From Phoronis australis (taxonomy: Eukaryota > Phoronida > Phoronidae): a stretch of 64,000 nucleotides of DNA. The first letter of the stretch is position 1. Each line of letters starts with the position of its first letter. The position numbers and the translations under genes were made by a program. The stretch is taken from contig NMRA01000299.1 in assembly GCA_002633005.1 (NCBI GenBank), positions 186,001 to 250,000 on the forward strand, read 5' to 3'. The notes below the pieces were generated by a model. The model searched no databases and was not told the origin of the DNA. It worked only from the letters and a program-made list of their open reading frames with translations. Positions 1 to 11,930 of the stretch are shown here, one piece after another.

Positions 1-59
1 TTTAAAAGCACATGATTGACAGCGAGGCTAAGGTATCCACAAGGAATTACATTACATAC

Positions 60-174
60 CCTTGCATCTTTGATGGCCAATGTGAGAGCAACGTCAGGAA
101 CCTCCTTAATGTTGTCTGACCACCATCTAAACAGAACAACAGTTGATGCAAAATGACCATGAGACCCTGCACTA
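60..174 (-). CDS. Exon 33: unassigned C-terminal domain, continues beyond window
   Basis: Codons 1591-1629. Acceptor ctacag, donor gtatgt. Reads HFASTVVLFRWWSDNIKEVP then DVALTLAIKDAR. The other two frames either stop or look non-coding. The frame used needs the exon 32 donor at 1,934, and the two agree. The gene continues left of the window. Confidence 0.65.
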
Positions 175-1933
175 CTGTAGCATATCAACTTGCAAGCGAT
201 AAGATTGGATCATTAAAGGCAAAAAAATTCAAAGGATCGTCTTCTGTCAAAGAAATTTTAGTGCTAAATTAACTCAGTGAAATAAGAAATTCCACAGTGT
301 TACTACTCCACAGGGTGTGTTGTCAACAGCCATCAAAGGCGACTGAATGATCTCTCCATCATTACACACATTAAACATTAATTTTCAGGGATTCAAAAGG
401 GCATTGTTGACTTGAAATGAAAACACATTGACCAGAGAACACAATAGTATAAATTTCATCAAACCTCATTTTCAGATTCTATGATTTATGCACTGATCTA
501 CAAAACGCTGTTGTGTTATTTTTTAAAATGATCCACTTTTGCAAGAAGGGCTATGAAAAAAATAAGAACTTTATGATTTTATACAAAAACCTCCTAAGCT
601 GCATAAAAATAAAAGAGGATTTAATAGAAAAATTAATAAATCCATTACTGGACTTACGGTTACATAGAGATGGCTACGTTACATCCTCCTCTCCAGGACT
701 TCATCAGGCCACTGAGTTGTCACGTGACTGGTCATGTGATCTGTCGTACAGTTTTTGCAGGATAGGGCGTTGAAGAGGATCCCGCAAAAACTGTGCGGCA
801 GATCACATGACAAGTCACGTGACAACTCAGTGGCCTGATGAAGTCCTCGAGAGGAGGACGTACCGTAGCCATCTCTATGTAACCGTAAGTGTGAGATTTC
901 TTAATTTTTCTACCTTATTACTCAACTGGATGACTGAAAACATTCATCGTAAACTCATAAGTGTTTACAACATTTAATCTTGAACAATTAAATTTGATGA
1001 TGCCATTCATGCCAAGTGTTTTGATAACGATGTACCTTAGTTTCTGGTTTACTCAATTTCCTAAAAAGCCATGGTGACTTGACTCAATCAATGACAGATC
1101 AAAATCAAATTCCACAAAATGAAGTTCTTCTTTCAGAAAATATAGAATTTTAACAAATAAATTTTATAGTTTTGTAGATAATTGGCTGATAAAGCCCTAT
1201 GTATCCTTAAATCTCATAAAATGGTCTATTCAAATACTAAAGTTTGAACACAATTTGACAAAAAGTGCCAACTTTTACCCATTTTTGAAAATAAGCCATA
1301 TATCTCAAAAACCCTGTAAAAATTTTGTCACTCTTTGTTGAGTAGTCAAGAGTGTTCCTCTGAGAATTCAAAAGCAATGCATTTTGGAGGAACTCGAATG
1401 AAAAAATAAATAATATGGCTGCCATAGACACCATCTTGAAAGTAAAGTTGAGCTGAAATGCAACAAATTTGAGTACCTAACAAGAAAAAAAAATTCATGG
1501 AAGAAATTAAAGCCACAATAATCTGTGCCTTTAGTCAAAAACTAGTTTTGTTTTACCCCACACCATTATTCACAGATTGGACCCGATTTCAAGGCTTGAG
1601 AAGAAATGACAGACAATCACTGCTACAGACTGAGCGTAATCGTTCCTCGTCATAATGGGATAGTCTCGACTACTAAAGCAGTGTGGTACTCACATGAATT
1701 CCAAAAGTTTCATTGCAACATAGTTCAAACAAAGTAAAAGAATTGAACAGCATTGTTTTGGAATGTCATAATTATACACTTGTGAATGTTGTATCTGATA
1801 TCACAATACGGTGGCATAAAGATCAAACTGAGTACCTCGACAAAATGGCGTAAATATCCACTAACTTGATACAGAGGTTGATGGTAACATGCGCAAATCT
1901 ATTTTGCCTGGATTAAGCTAGCCTGGTACTTAC
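175..1933. other. Intron 32 (and flank)
   Basis: Apart from the hairpin at 653-889 I see no coding potential, RNA gene or repeat array here. Composition is AT-rich intronic sequence between exons 32 and 33. Confidence 0.5.
653..889. repeat. Long imperfect inverted repeat (hairpin) in an intron
   Basis: Arms 653-763 and 779-889, about 111 bp each, are reverse complements with a few mismatches around a 15-base loop. The outer ends read CTTACGGTTACATAGAGATGG and its complement. Each arm contains a CTGATGA-type sequence followed by a GC-rich hairpin (835-860), resembling part of a hammerhead ribozyme core. Probably a foldback or MITE-like relic. Confidence 0.8.
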
Positions 1934-2132
1934 ACCTTATGACCCAATTCCTCCAAGTCGGTCTTTAATCTTCGAGGATCGATGTGCGTGATAAGTTCTC
2001 CATTAGGCAAATCCTCGCCACAGTAAAGCATAAAGAAGTCTGTTGACATGTCGAGACGCAGATTCTTAAGATTGTTCACAGTTCGCTCAATCTGGGTATC
2101 AAAATCCTGACTATTGTCCGGGGGCATCACAG
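1934..2132 (-). CDS. Exon 32: unassigned C-terminal domain
   Basis: Codons 1525-1590. Reads VMPPDNSQDFDTQIERTVNN, STDFFMLYCGEDLPNGELIT and DPRRLKTDLEELGHKV. A strand, then an acidic loop, then a helix could be the start of a TIR-like domain, but the Trp-containing second strand typical of that group is not seen next. I used the perfect gtaagt donor (end at 1,934), which gives the phase needed for exon 33. Confidence 0.75.
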
Positions 2133-3219
2133 CTGTATAAATGAAATGCAACATCTTTCTTGAAATTTCAGAATTATGCTGGAATATGCAAATGGCAGTA
2201 AGAAAACCAGTTCGTGATTCATGAGTAGCCTACTAGTCGTTAGTTAAAGATACACAATCAACAGGTTGAAGAACTTAATCATGGTTCATTGATGGTTGAG
2301 ATTCTCTTAATCAACTTCCTTCATCTTAGTTGCAATAGAAACACAGGAATAAAACGCGTAAAATACAACAAAATAAAGCAATGTAATTTATATCAAACAG
2401 GGCCAATTATTTTCTTATATGCTATCAAAACACAAGCTTAAACACAATTTGCTCCTTGAATGTAATCCAAAATTGTTGATTTTTCTCATGTTTAATATTT
2501 ATTCCTCAATCAATACCTGACAGTTCAGAAACCAATACTTTTTATGGTTAGAGGACGGATATTATTCTTCATCCAGGTGAATATTAAATAGAGGCAAAAA
2601 TTATAAAGCATGACAACTGGAATTACCATGAAACAAACTTCCCGACATTGCGGGGCCACCTGGCTCATTCTACTTTGAATTGATGACTGTCTGTTTACAG
2701 TGAAAATTTCATCGCCCTCTGCAGGTGCTCATCAACAACAACTGGAAGGCTCTACATGATGAGTCAGATAGACGCTTAAATTTGACACCTCAGTGCCTTT
2801 TCAGAGAGGGCCTCTGGGCTTTAACCCAGGCAGGCTCTCTGACAACAAGAACCCTTCTCTGAGCAGACACAGAAGTGTTAAATTTAAACTAAGTGACTCA
2901 TTGTCAAGGCCTTGTAGGTGTTGTCGATGCCGTGAATAGTCACGATTTTCAATTTTTTTGCATTTTCATGCACTCATGTTGTCTTTGTACACATATTGAT
3001 ATCAAGAAAGTGTCATTGTCACAGATTTTTTATAGTTTATTCCAAGTGCTTGACCATTTTGTAAATCATGCTTGGTATTTGAAACTTTGACAATTAAACA
3101 GTTCAGATTGGGCAACTTGACTGGTTTGCACACCACAGATTCTGCCAGTTTAGATCAAAGACACCATGCTGTTGTGGTTAATTAAACTGCTTAAGGCTGC
3201 TAATGTTATACTTCTCTAG

Positions 3220-3452
3220 ATAATGAGATCCACCATAAACATAATGAGACCCACCATAAACATAATGAGACCCACTACAAACATGAAACCCACCACAAAC
3301 ATAATGAGACCCACCACAAACATAATGAGACCCACCATAAACATAATGAGACCCACCATAAACATAATGAGACCCACCATAAACATAATGAGACCCACCA
3401 CAAACATAATGAGACCCACCATAAACATAATGAGACTCACCATAAACATAAT
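3220..3452. repeat. 21-bp minisatellite
   Basis: About eleven tandem copies of a 21-bp unit, consensus ATAATGAGACCCACCATAAAC, with one 18-bp unit. Because 21 is a multiple of three, both strands read as repetitive open frames. These are not genes. Lies inside the intron between exons 31 and 32. Confidence 0.95.
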
Positions 3453-4042
3453 GGAGGCAACAACAGTTTTTTTAAATTTTGTTTTGAAAGTTTGTAAATA
3501 GCATAATTTTTTAATAGTTTGTGAAAAGTACATTCAAGTGATTAGGTTTTGAATTTTGACAAGAAATGTGACTTTTACAACCTAAAATGTTAACTTTGTT
3601 TAAAGTTGCAATATCTCCTTGATTAATTGTGCTGGGTTTGCAACATAATTGGGCCAATTACCAAATCACCAGGCAGCAGTTGGATTTTGAGGTGATCCAA
3701 GTGAATGTCATCGGACACTAGACACGATCATACTGAAATGCATCACATATAGCTATGTCTCCAACATCGGCCAACGTCAAAAAATAGCTATGGTTATGGT
3801 ATGGGCAAAAAAGGAGAAAATAACTTAAAGCAAATAACTGAAAAGCCCGAAAACATACAAAGTAAACACCCATCTGTTATCATGATCTTGCCACCTATGT
3901 AACTATCACTGTGTCAAAAAGCAGGACAGTTTGATGCAGTGGCAGGACGAAGGAGGGTCTCACCAAAAGCGAGAGACAGATGGCAACTAATTATGTAATA
4001 ACCCTTAACTAATACACAAAATTGACTGGAAAAGTTACATAC

Positions 4043-4163
4043 CATGAAGCTCAGGTAAGGACAGGGTATGGAAATAGCTGTCGCACTGCAGAAAGGTTGC
4101 CTTCAACTCAGAGGCACGTCGTATCTTACTGGCAGCTATCATGCAGGGCTCCATGTAAGATGA
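4043..4163 (-). CDS. Exon 31: post-COR region
   Basis: Codons 1485-1524. Reads YMEPCMIAASKIRRASELKA, FLQCDSYFHTLSLPELH. A C..........L.C....H...L.EL pattern commonly follows the CxxC motif in Roco proteins of this group. Phase 0 in, phase 1 out; tttacag acceptor, gtatgt donor. Confidence 0.8.
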
Positions 4164-5582
4164 CTGTAAACAAGACCACACACAGATAGACTAACTCGAA
4201 CTCACAATGAATGGCAAACAATCTTGAGATTCATTGCCTATAACTGGCACTAACGCTGTGAGTGAATGTGAAATCAACAATTTTCACATCACATTTAAAC
4301 GATTTTAAATATTATAGCTGGAGCTCAAACACCACAATCCTAAGGTACTGGGTAAGGGAATTTCAGAACAAAAATAACTTGTCAGAAATTTTACGTTCTT
4401 GTTTTTAGCATACGACTAAATGGTATAGCTGTCATCAAACATTTATGCCCCTTACGTAACTTACTGTACTTGGGTAGCATGTTTTTGGTTATATGGATAA
4501 TTTGTTTAAGACACAACACTGGTCGTTGTTAAATATCTTTATTCCATTCCATTCGTATCCTCAGAACAATGTTCAAAACTCAACAGAGCATTTGGTATAG
4601 TTGCTGACCAAGAGACACAATTGACTAACACACAATATTTCCAATGTATCAAACTGAAGTGTTTTCCACAATTTCTTGACGGATGGTTTACCTTCATGAC
4701 ATATTGTTGTTAGACAGCACCATTCTGAAGATGCACAGATAACCAATGGGAACGATTGCATACCATTCGACTAACGTAACATTGCTTGACATGTGGACGC
4801 AGACATTCGTTGATAAGGCATACAAACTCATAATCAACGACATACTGGGCAACAGGGTGGACCTTCGCTTTATGTTATTTTTCATAATGAACTTGGGAGG
4901 TCTTCATATTCGGATAATAAATAATGACATCGAGGTAATCATTGGATTTACAAACTTTAACAATATCCCAGATACAAAGAGCACGAAAAGTATTGGAGTC
5001 CCTTCTGATTGCATTCGAAAAATCTATTTTGAATGAGCAGCAAACAGTGTCACGCCGCACGCTACACTTGTTTGAGTGTCTTTCCTGTCATTTTTTTCAG
5101 TATTTCACACTTACCGTGTCCCACTTTGTACGTTTACTAGCTTTTGCTCTGTAGTAGCAGTGCCTCATTTTATTTCCACTTCAGAATGAAACATTTCAAA
5201 GTAGTGTTTTTTAATCATGACTCTCAGTCATTTACATTACCAAAGAATGTCGAACTTTGCTCCAAGGACACAAAAAAAATAGAATAAACATAGTCAACAA
5301 TGGCAAGTGTCATGTCATTACCAAGTTTTGCATAACCTTTTGATATGTAAAATCTCTTCATAAGTGGCTGCGGGGATTTTTGTGCGAGACAACGGCGATT
5401 ACATTGGGGAAACATAAGAATGTTGATAATGATAAGAAGCAGATGACTGAAACACGCAAGTTTAAGACTTGACTCGCGATAGCATCCAGCACAGGTGTAT
5501 GACAACAGGTTGACCGGAAATGAAAAAAATCAAGCAAAGACAGCCTGTGCATTTGACTTGAACTACATAAATTTTAACTTAC

Positions 5583-5736
5583 GGTTTTCAAGCAATCCAG
5601 GCATGGTATTTGGTAGTCATAATGAACACCATGGAATGACTCTTTGACAAGCGTTGCGAATACATCATAAATCAAGTAAAGCATGTTATCTGGATGGGAT
5701 CCTTGAACTTTGACCTCTAATTGATTAGCTGAATCT
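5583..5736 (-). CDS. Exon 30: COR C-terminal extension and Cys motif
   Basis: Codons 1433-1484. The upstream acceptor ttgtag is used; the nearer attcag gives a stop in the required phase. Reads NQLEVKVQGSHPDNMLYLIY and FHGVHYDYQIPCLDCLKT. The IPCxxCL motif after COR is shared with animal Roco proteins and with exon 3 here. Confidence 0.88.
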
Positions 5737-6081
5737 CTACAACAGGTCAAAGGTCACAATCAAACATCTGGGCCTGATAGCATAAGTTTTATCACAAACC
5801 ATTCTTTCAGCACAACTAGTTTTGCCCACATTTTTCAGGCACAGCTTCTATTTTGAGTGAGATATATGATAATAGAACTATTATACTTCCCAATGCCTAG
5901 GGTTTTGTTAGCAAAATCCCTAATACAATTTTGAAAATTTAAAAACTCACATAGTTACCCTAATTTTTACTCCTCCAGACAGATTTAATGGTTTCCATCG
6001 GTTTTAATGAACAGAAGTTTTAACTCAACATTTTCTACTAAATCCTCATCCAAAATTTAGCATTGATTAGGTAATACATAC

Positions 6082-6179
6082 TTTGTTTGCTTGATAAGAG
6101 CAATCTGTCCTCCTTTTTTCAAGATGGCTCCAGTTTTCCAGATCAAGGAACTGTTATCAGAGAAATGATACAGACGTAC
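6082..6179 (-). CDS. Exon 29: COR-B core strand
   Basis: Codons 1401-1432. Reads VRLYHFSDNSSLIWKTGAIL and KKGGQIALIKQT. The WxxGA(I/L)L..G...AL(I/V) strand is the signature of COR-B and the counterpart of exon 1. Ends in phase 2 at gtatgt. Confidence 0.92.
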
Positions 6180-6707
6180 CTGAAAATTGGAATCGGCATT
6201 AAAAGTTACACAGAGTATGTGTAGCACAAAGTTTGAAAATCAAGAGCATTAAACTGACAGGTAAAAAGTCACTGATAAAATAAGAATCAAGGAGTTTATG
6301 ATAATTAAAGGAAAAATTACACTCAAATAGTTCCACTTGCCTCATTTCATGTTCCTTATGCCGTGTTGCAAAATTCAAATCAAAACAACCGAAACTTGCC
6401 ATTGTGTGGAAAATAGTCTCCCAACTTGAAGGTAATGCTTTTATTACCAAAGCGGCACTCAGCAGATCTAGGCTCAAATTTATATGATTTTAACATCAAT
6501 CCAAGACCACAAACTGACATGTCTCAAAACATTGACGTGCCAATGTTAGTGTGACTTCTGGTGGTTTGGAAATAGTACTATGCACATAATAGGTTTGATT
6601 TAATTAAACTGTCACAAAACGACTAATTAATGTATGCATGTTCCCTGTAAATGAATCAAAATCAAAAGTGCATGTTTGCTTGTCTTGCTAGCCAAAAAGC
6701 TCCATAC

Positions 6708-6809
6708 CTGGGCTCTGTTGAACAAACCAGACGGCAGATAGTCAAACAAAAATATCATTTTTGTTTCCCTGATGTTACCAGATAAGTCCTCAATTTCAGG
6801 CCATTGGAA
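6708..6809 (-). CDS. Exon 28: COR-B start
   Basis: Codons 1367-1400, phase 0 at both ends. Reads FQWPEIEDLSGNI and FLFDYLPSGLFNRAQ. (F/Y)xYLPxGLFxR is the conserved opening of COR-B, used for dimerisation in characterised Roco proteins. The 5.1-kb intron before it contains the nested transposon block at 7.1-11.8 kb. Confidence 0.93.
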
Positions 6810-7129
6810 CTGCAAATCAAATGCAAAGAGTCTTATCAGTATTAGTACAAACACTAATTATGTTTTACTTACAATGAAAAGTGTCGTGCATTTAACAAAT
6901 TTAACAAATAGATTAAAGCAAACTTTCTTGCCAGGGAGTCTCTACCCACTCGAGAGTAAAATAAAAACGGTGATGCATTTGTAAGGAGCTTCCTTGAAAA
7001 AGTCACGCTGTAGCAGGGTTTTGTTCTTGAAACACAACCTTTTGTAGGAGTTAATTTCGCAAATTAACACAACCCATTCATTCAGTGAAATTCTAGGATA
7101 GCTGACCTTTGACGTATTAAGTCATAATG

Positions 7130-7336
7130 AGGAAAGGACTTAAAGATAGAGATAAATGTAAAAACTTTAAAAAATTGCCACTAGGAGGCACACCGGTAGT
7201 CGGATCTGCCAGAAAGTTTGCTCAAGCTGTCCCATTCATGAAAGGAACACAATCATGTTCAAAATTTTATGAACATACATCAAAGGGTGTTGGAGATAAA
7301 GCAGCAGACGCCAGACAGACCGGGATTATGCCATAA
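7130..7336 (+). repeat. 3' end fragment of the CTCF-motif array repeat
   Basis: Carries one CCACTAGGAGGCAC motif (7,178-7,191), then the standard tail found in other copies: a stretch ending in a GCAGACGCCAGACAGACC-type run and an ATTATGCCATAA end. Truncated at its 5' side and shows no terminal hairpin. Confidence 0.8.
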
Positions 7337-7845
7337 AACTGTAATAGTTCCAGTTTGAAAAAGACACCCATCATAATTCTAAATGCCACATCCCATATAT
7401 CTCTCAGTCTATAGTATTACTTCTGCACTTTTGAGTGTGTTAAAAAGGCCTGTTGCGCTATGCAGTTAGGACAGTGTACAACATGCGCTTCATCAATCAA
7501 GAGAATTTGAACCCAGTGCAAAAGTCATGCTAAGCTAATGACAACACTAAAAAACACTGGATTAGCACGTGGGAGAGTCATTCTGGTTATGTAAGCAGAA
7601 TGCCATGACTGGCGTGTTATCGTAAACTTTGTGAATTTCTGGACAAAATTGCCAATGGTCTGCCTCTCAGTGGTGTTTGTTTGCACTTCTGGATTTTACA
7701 TCAATTTGCAACCAAGATACAAATTAGAGACTATTACAGTACTGAAAACTTAAATATAAAATTAACAAATACAATAAAAAGGTAATGTTCAAATGGCCAA
7801 CGGTAAACAAACAATTTTTGATTTGAATGCTAAGAAACCCGATAC

Positions 7846-7954
7846 ATTGTAATCAAATAGGTGCTGGAATGCTGTGCAGTTACCGACAGATAAAAATACA
7901 AAATAGTAAAACCACTAAAAACTAAAACGATGAGAGTCAGTATTAAACAAGAGC
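7846..7954 (+). repeat. Outer part of a Penelope-like terminal repeat (split copy, left piece)
   Basis: Matches the outer end of the terminal repeat of the Penelope-like element at 54,967: a shared GGAATGC(C/T)GTGCAGTTACCGAC block, then TAAAACGATGAGAG. It is broken at 7,954, where the CTCF-array repeat begins, and resumes at about 11,698. Confidence 0.8.
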
Positions 7955-8282
7955 AACGCAGAGCATTGAAATGCGCCCACGAATGCATCGCAAATGGTGT
8001 GCTTTAGGGGTTGCTTATTTGTGTCATAAAAATGAATACTAGATGGCACAAAAACATCCAAAAACGGGAACATGTCATTGCTTCTTTAATAGAAAGCTAG
8101 ACACCAAATTTCATACAAATCCATCACGGAACTTCCGTGAAACAAAGAAAAACAGAATAAAATGAAATTGCCACAAGGGTACACAGTGTTCATTGGGTCC
8201 GCCTGAAAGTCATCATTGTCTGTTGTTAGCTTCATACAAATGCACTTACAAAATTTAAAAAAGATCCTGCTGTGGGTTTAGG

Positions 8283-10973
8283 CAGGCTTTCAAGCAGTTT
8301 TAGGCCAAAAAGTAGGGAAAAAGTAGGACACATTTTCAAAAAAAATTAGGAAAAAGTAGGAACTGTGGAGTGAAAAGTAGGAAAAAGTAGGAACAAGAGC
8401 AGGCGTTCAGGAATAGTTTTCAACAATATTTACCAAATGAATGACGTTCACCTCATGTCAGAGGCAGTAATCACCATTAGTTGGAGAGCTAGCAAGACTT
8501 TATTCACAATTTTGAGTGTAAAAAGTTTGACTGCGTAATTTTATTGAACATCACGTACCATTGACGGAAAGGAGCATCTCAAGTGGCACAGTCCTTGGGT
8601 TTTAATCCCTGGGGGGTCCAATAGAGGACCCAAATGTCCATTTAATTAAAATTTCGAGTACAACATCCCTTACAAGTGCATTTCATGCAAATTACCACTC
8701 AAATAAAAATCATACAACTTAAAACGTGAAAATGCTTGGGGTGATTAAGACACTTACTAATTAACAACCAATTAATGATATATTTAAACTTTTAAGTGCA
8801 ACGAAAAATTCTTTTACCAAAAAACAGCAATTTTATTACTACTATGCGTAAATCATATTATTTCAAATGCACAAAAATACATTTGAAGATATGAACAATT
8901 TACTATCAAATACAACAAAAATGAAACAAAAACATATTAAGTTGGGATACATCTGAAACTAAATATTACATGTAGCTAGCTTCAAATTAGAGCTAAACTG
9001 CTTGAAGCATAATTTTATCTCGTGGCAACAAGTGAAAGTACATGGGATTGTGATGCATGGCACAGTCTATAAAACCGGAATCCAAAAGGTAATAATTATT
9101 CACTCTGCTGTAATTTAACTGCAAACATTAAGTCGTGATCATCCCCACTCTCTTCATCAGATGTTTCCATTTCTCTTGTTATAGGATCATGATCTTCGTC
9201 TACATCACTGTTGATACCGTCACCTCTATCAGCATCGCCACCATTGCCATCTAGCTATGTTTTGACTTGAACCTCTGGAATGAGCGCAGGGTGCATCTGT
9301 TCTCCACTGAATTAAATGATTCAAAATTCGCCGTCAACACTTTCCCATCCATTGGTGGGTATTATGTCCAGGATTTGGAGATGAGCGGTACCCCATACTC
9401 TAGTGACAAATGCACTTCTATCCATGTGAAGTGCTAGCTCAACTTCACATGGTGGAATACTGCTGACCTCAACGCTTTTAAGCTTCTGAAATGGGTTTTG
9501 TCAACCACACTGAACCGGTGCTTGCTTAGTTGAACAAGTTTCTGTGCTGCGTACAACACACAAAACAAAATCATGCAAGATTTTGAGTACTTTTTCTGTT
9601 GGAACATCGCGGTTCAATGAAGTAAAAGCTCTCTGGAACTTATCACTCTTTGCCTGCTCTTTCAGGTATAGTCACATCCAATGAACGTGTGTAGGCCGAG
9701 GTATTAGTTACATTTAAATAACATAGATTGCCTTGTCCTCTAGGCCTAACCTCCATCCACCCCATGGATGTAACTCAATGGACATGGTGTAGGAGCAACA
9801 CTAGAGAATGTCGGTGTCAGAACCTCTTATGACGATGTCGCCAGGTGTGGGTTTGTTCGCCTCAATTATATGAAGGATGACTCTGATGTCGGCTTCAAAG
9901 TAATTCCAGTTTAGAGATGGAACAGATTCTGTGCATACTTCTCCATCTTCAACAAAATACCAAGTACACTCTCCCATCACTCTCCAATATACTTCCCTTC
10001 CATAGAGAAGTGGACTGTAGAAGTTGCTCAACCAATCCTTGGCGAGAAAGAATGATAGCTCTTGTTTGAACGACTCCCACTCGAGTTCTTTCGTGAACCA
10101 GGTCTCTTTTCTTTTCAGATCGTTTTCTAATAAGTTCGCCTCTTACAGAAGGTCTTATTGTCCCTCGGGGTCCAAACAACCCTGTGTCATTTATAAACCC
10201 CAAGAAAAGCTGCGTCTTAAGTTGTGGATATGGTGTCCAAATTTGCTAATCTATCTTTTGGAATTTTTTTTGTTGCATTTACAAGTTTAAATAAATTATT
10301 AACCAGTCGTTAATTAAAAAGTGTTTAAGTTGATACACAAGGAATTTTTGTCTTAAATCGTATTTTTGTTCATTTCAAATAACGTTTTATCTATACCTGA
10401 AATCAGAATTGTCGTATTTCCTCTTTTGTACAAGTCAAGTTCATTTTTGGGGGTCTTATTATACCCCAGGAAAAATGAATTCTTAAGTTGTGATTATGTT
10501 GTCTACAGTTACTAAGCTATCTTTTGAAAAGAGAACTTTTGTCCCCACTTAAAAGTTGAAATAAATTGTTAAATGGCTGCTAATTAATAGGCATCTTAAT
10601 TAATAAACCCCAAGAATTCTCACATCTTAACTAGCATCATTTTAATAAATAAAATGGATTTTTGGGGCCCCTTTTGGACCACATCAGGGACCAAAGCACA
10701 GGATTGTGCAATGAAGACGCCCGTTTCCTTCAATGGAAGGTGATTTACAATAGAATTATGCACTCAAACCTTTTGCACTCAAAAGTGTGAATAAAGTCTT
10801 GCTGGCTGGTCTTTTGGTTAGCATCACTTGTGCTGGAGTAAGTACTTTGTGTGCTACTCCTGATAACCTAAAACGACTACTCACTACTCCTAAAACATAA
10901 TTTTGATAGAAATTTTAAAGCTGTGAGAAAAAAGTAGGAAAAAGTAGGAAAAGTAGGAACGCTTGAAAGCCTG
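8283..10973. mobile_element. DNA transposon, 13-bp TIRs, 7-bp target duplication
   Basis: Termini CAGGCTTTCAAGC (8,283-8,295) and its exact complement (10,961-10,973) are flanked by direct GTTTAGG (8,276-8,282 and 10,974-10,980). Subterminal AAAAAGTAGGA repeats occur several times at both ends, as often found for transposase-binding arrays. The only coding relic is on the minus strand at 9,801-10,150. Superfamily not determined; the CAGG start is hAT-like but the duplication is 7 bp, not 8. Probably a decayed or internally deleted copy. Confidence 0.85.
9801..10150 (-). pseudogene. Transposon protein relic with DTD motif
   Basis: Minus strand from about 10,150: EKKRDL..., then FYSPLLYGREVYW, WNYFEADIRVILHIIEANKP and GDIVIRGSDTDIL. 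The pattern (H/Y)(E/F)EAD(T/I)R(I/L)..H followed by (I/V)(V/I)(V/I)R..DTD(I/V)L is common in proteins of animal transposable elements. Only this fragment is open. It lies inside the DNA transposon 8,283-10,973. Confidence 0.65.
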
Positions 10974-11697
10974 GTTTAGGAGATACAGCTATGGGCGCTA
11001 AACAAAACAAAACTACCACTAGGTGGCGCCAGAGTAGTCAAAGTCGTCATCATCAACTGTCCTCTTCACACTGAGCACACTATAATGCCAATTTTCAAAA
11101 CATGTTTAGAATGATTTGGATGATAGAGAGGTAGACGCCAAAAAACACACTCGAAAACAGCAAAAATGGCCACTAGCTGCTGCAAAGTACCTTCATTCCA
11201 TCCGAAAATGGGAGGATAGCGTCATCTCAACAATAGATGCCCGTATTCAAAATTTTATGAAAATCTGTAGAGGAAATTTGAAGATACAGAGGTAAACGTA
11301 AAACTAAAATTGCCACCAGGGGGCATACCAGTAGTCAGATCCATCCCAAAATCATTGTCGTCTGTTGTCAACATCATATAAACACGTCGAATCCATCTGA
11401 AAACCAGAGGAAAGCATCATCTTGCTAGTGGGTACTATATACCAAATTTTATGAAAATCTGTTCAGGACTTTTGAAGAAAAAGAGTTAAACATAAAAAAC
11501 TAAAATTGCCACTAGAGGGCACATTTGTAGTCTGATCCCTTCGAAAGTTCGCTCATGTCGCCCCATCCACGAAAGAAACACATGTGCTAAATTTCATGAA
11601 CATACAACAAGGCGTTTTGTAGATAGAGCAGCGGACGCAGAATGTCGGACGGATGGACAGAGATGACGGCATAATGCGTCCACATATAAATACGTGA

Positions 11698-11822
11698 ACG
11701 CATAAATATATTAAAATAGTCCCCACGTTTCGAGCAATGCACTCTTTGTTGAGGTTATGATACAAACTGCTGAATACATGTAGATGGATATAAATAAAAT
11801 GGTAATACATTGTCTCATACAG
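11698..11822 (+). repeat. Penelope-like terminal repeat (split copy, right piece)
   Basis: Resumes the repeat broken at 7,954: ATATTAAAATAGTCCCCACG, TTTCGAGCAATGCACTC and CTGCTGAATACATGTAGATG match the inner part of the inverted repeats of the elements at 55.0 and 61.9 kb. No coding remnant follows. Confidence 0.8.
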
Positions 11823-11930
11823 TAGTTTAATATTGAACTATTTACAGATTTTACTATTTTCAAAACAATTACAGCCTCAAAGTAGGTCAGTGGTAGTACT
11901 AATTGCACCCAAGCTCATCATTGTACAAAC

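Larger units (their letters stand above)
7955..11697 (+). repeat. CTCF-motif array repeat, interrupted by a DNA transposon
   Basis: Begins CAAGAGCAACGCAGAGC and ends in the terminal hairpin-type tail (GCGTCCACATATAAATACG). Motifs: CCACTAGGTGGCGCC 11,016; a degenerate copy 11,170; CCACCAGGGGGCAT 11,313; CCACTAGAGGGCAC 11,509. The interval 8,283-10,973 is a later DNA-transposon insertion. The whole element sits inside a Penelope-like terminal repeat, so three insertions are nested. Confidence 0.85.

Noticed and set aside
1934-2132. Confident TIR domain call
   Set aside because: Once exon 33 was joined in the right phase, the expected second strand of TIR was not there; left unassigned.
3216-3533. 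Repetitive protein MFMVGLI... or IMRPTIN...
   Set aside because: Translation of a 21-bp minisatellite; open on both strands only because 21 is divisible by three.
7127-7336. Small protein on the plus strand
   Set aside because: Lies wholly within a CTCF-array repeat fragment; the same phrases occur in non-coding copies.
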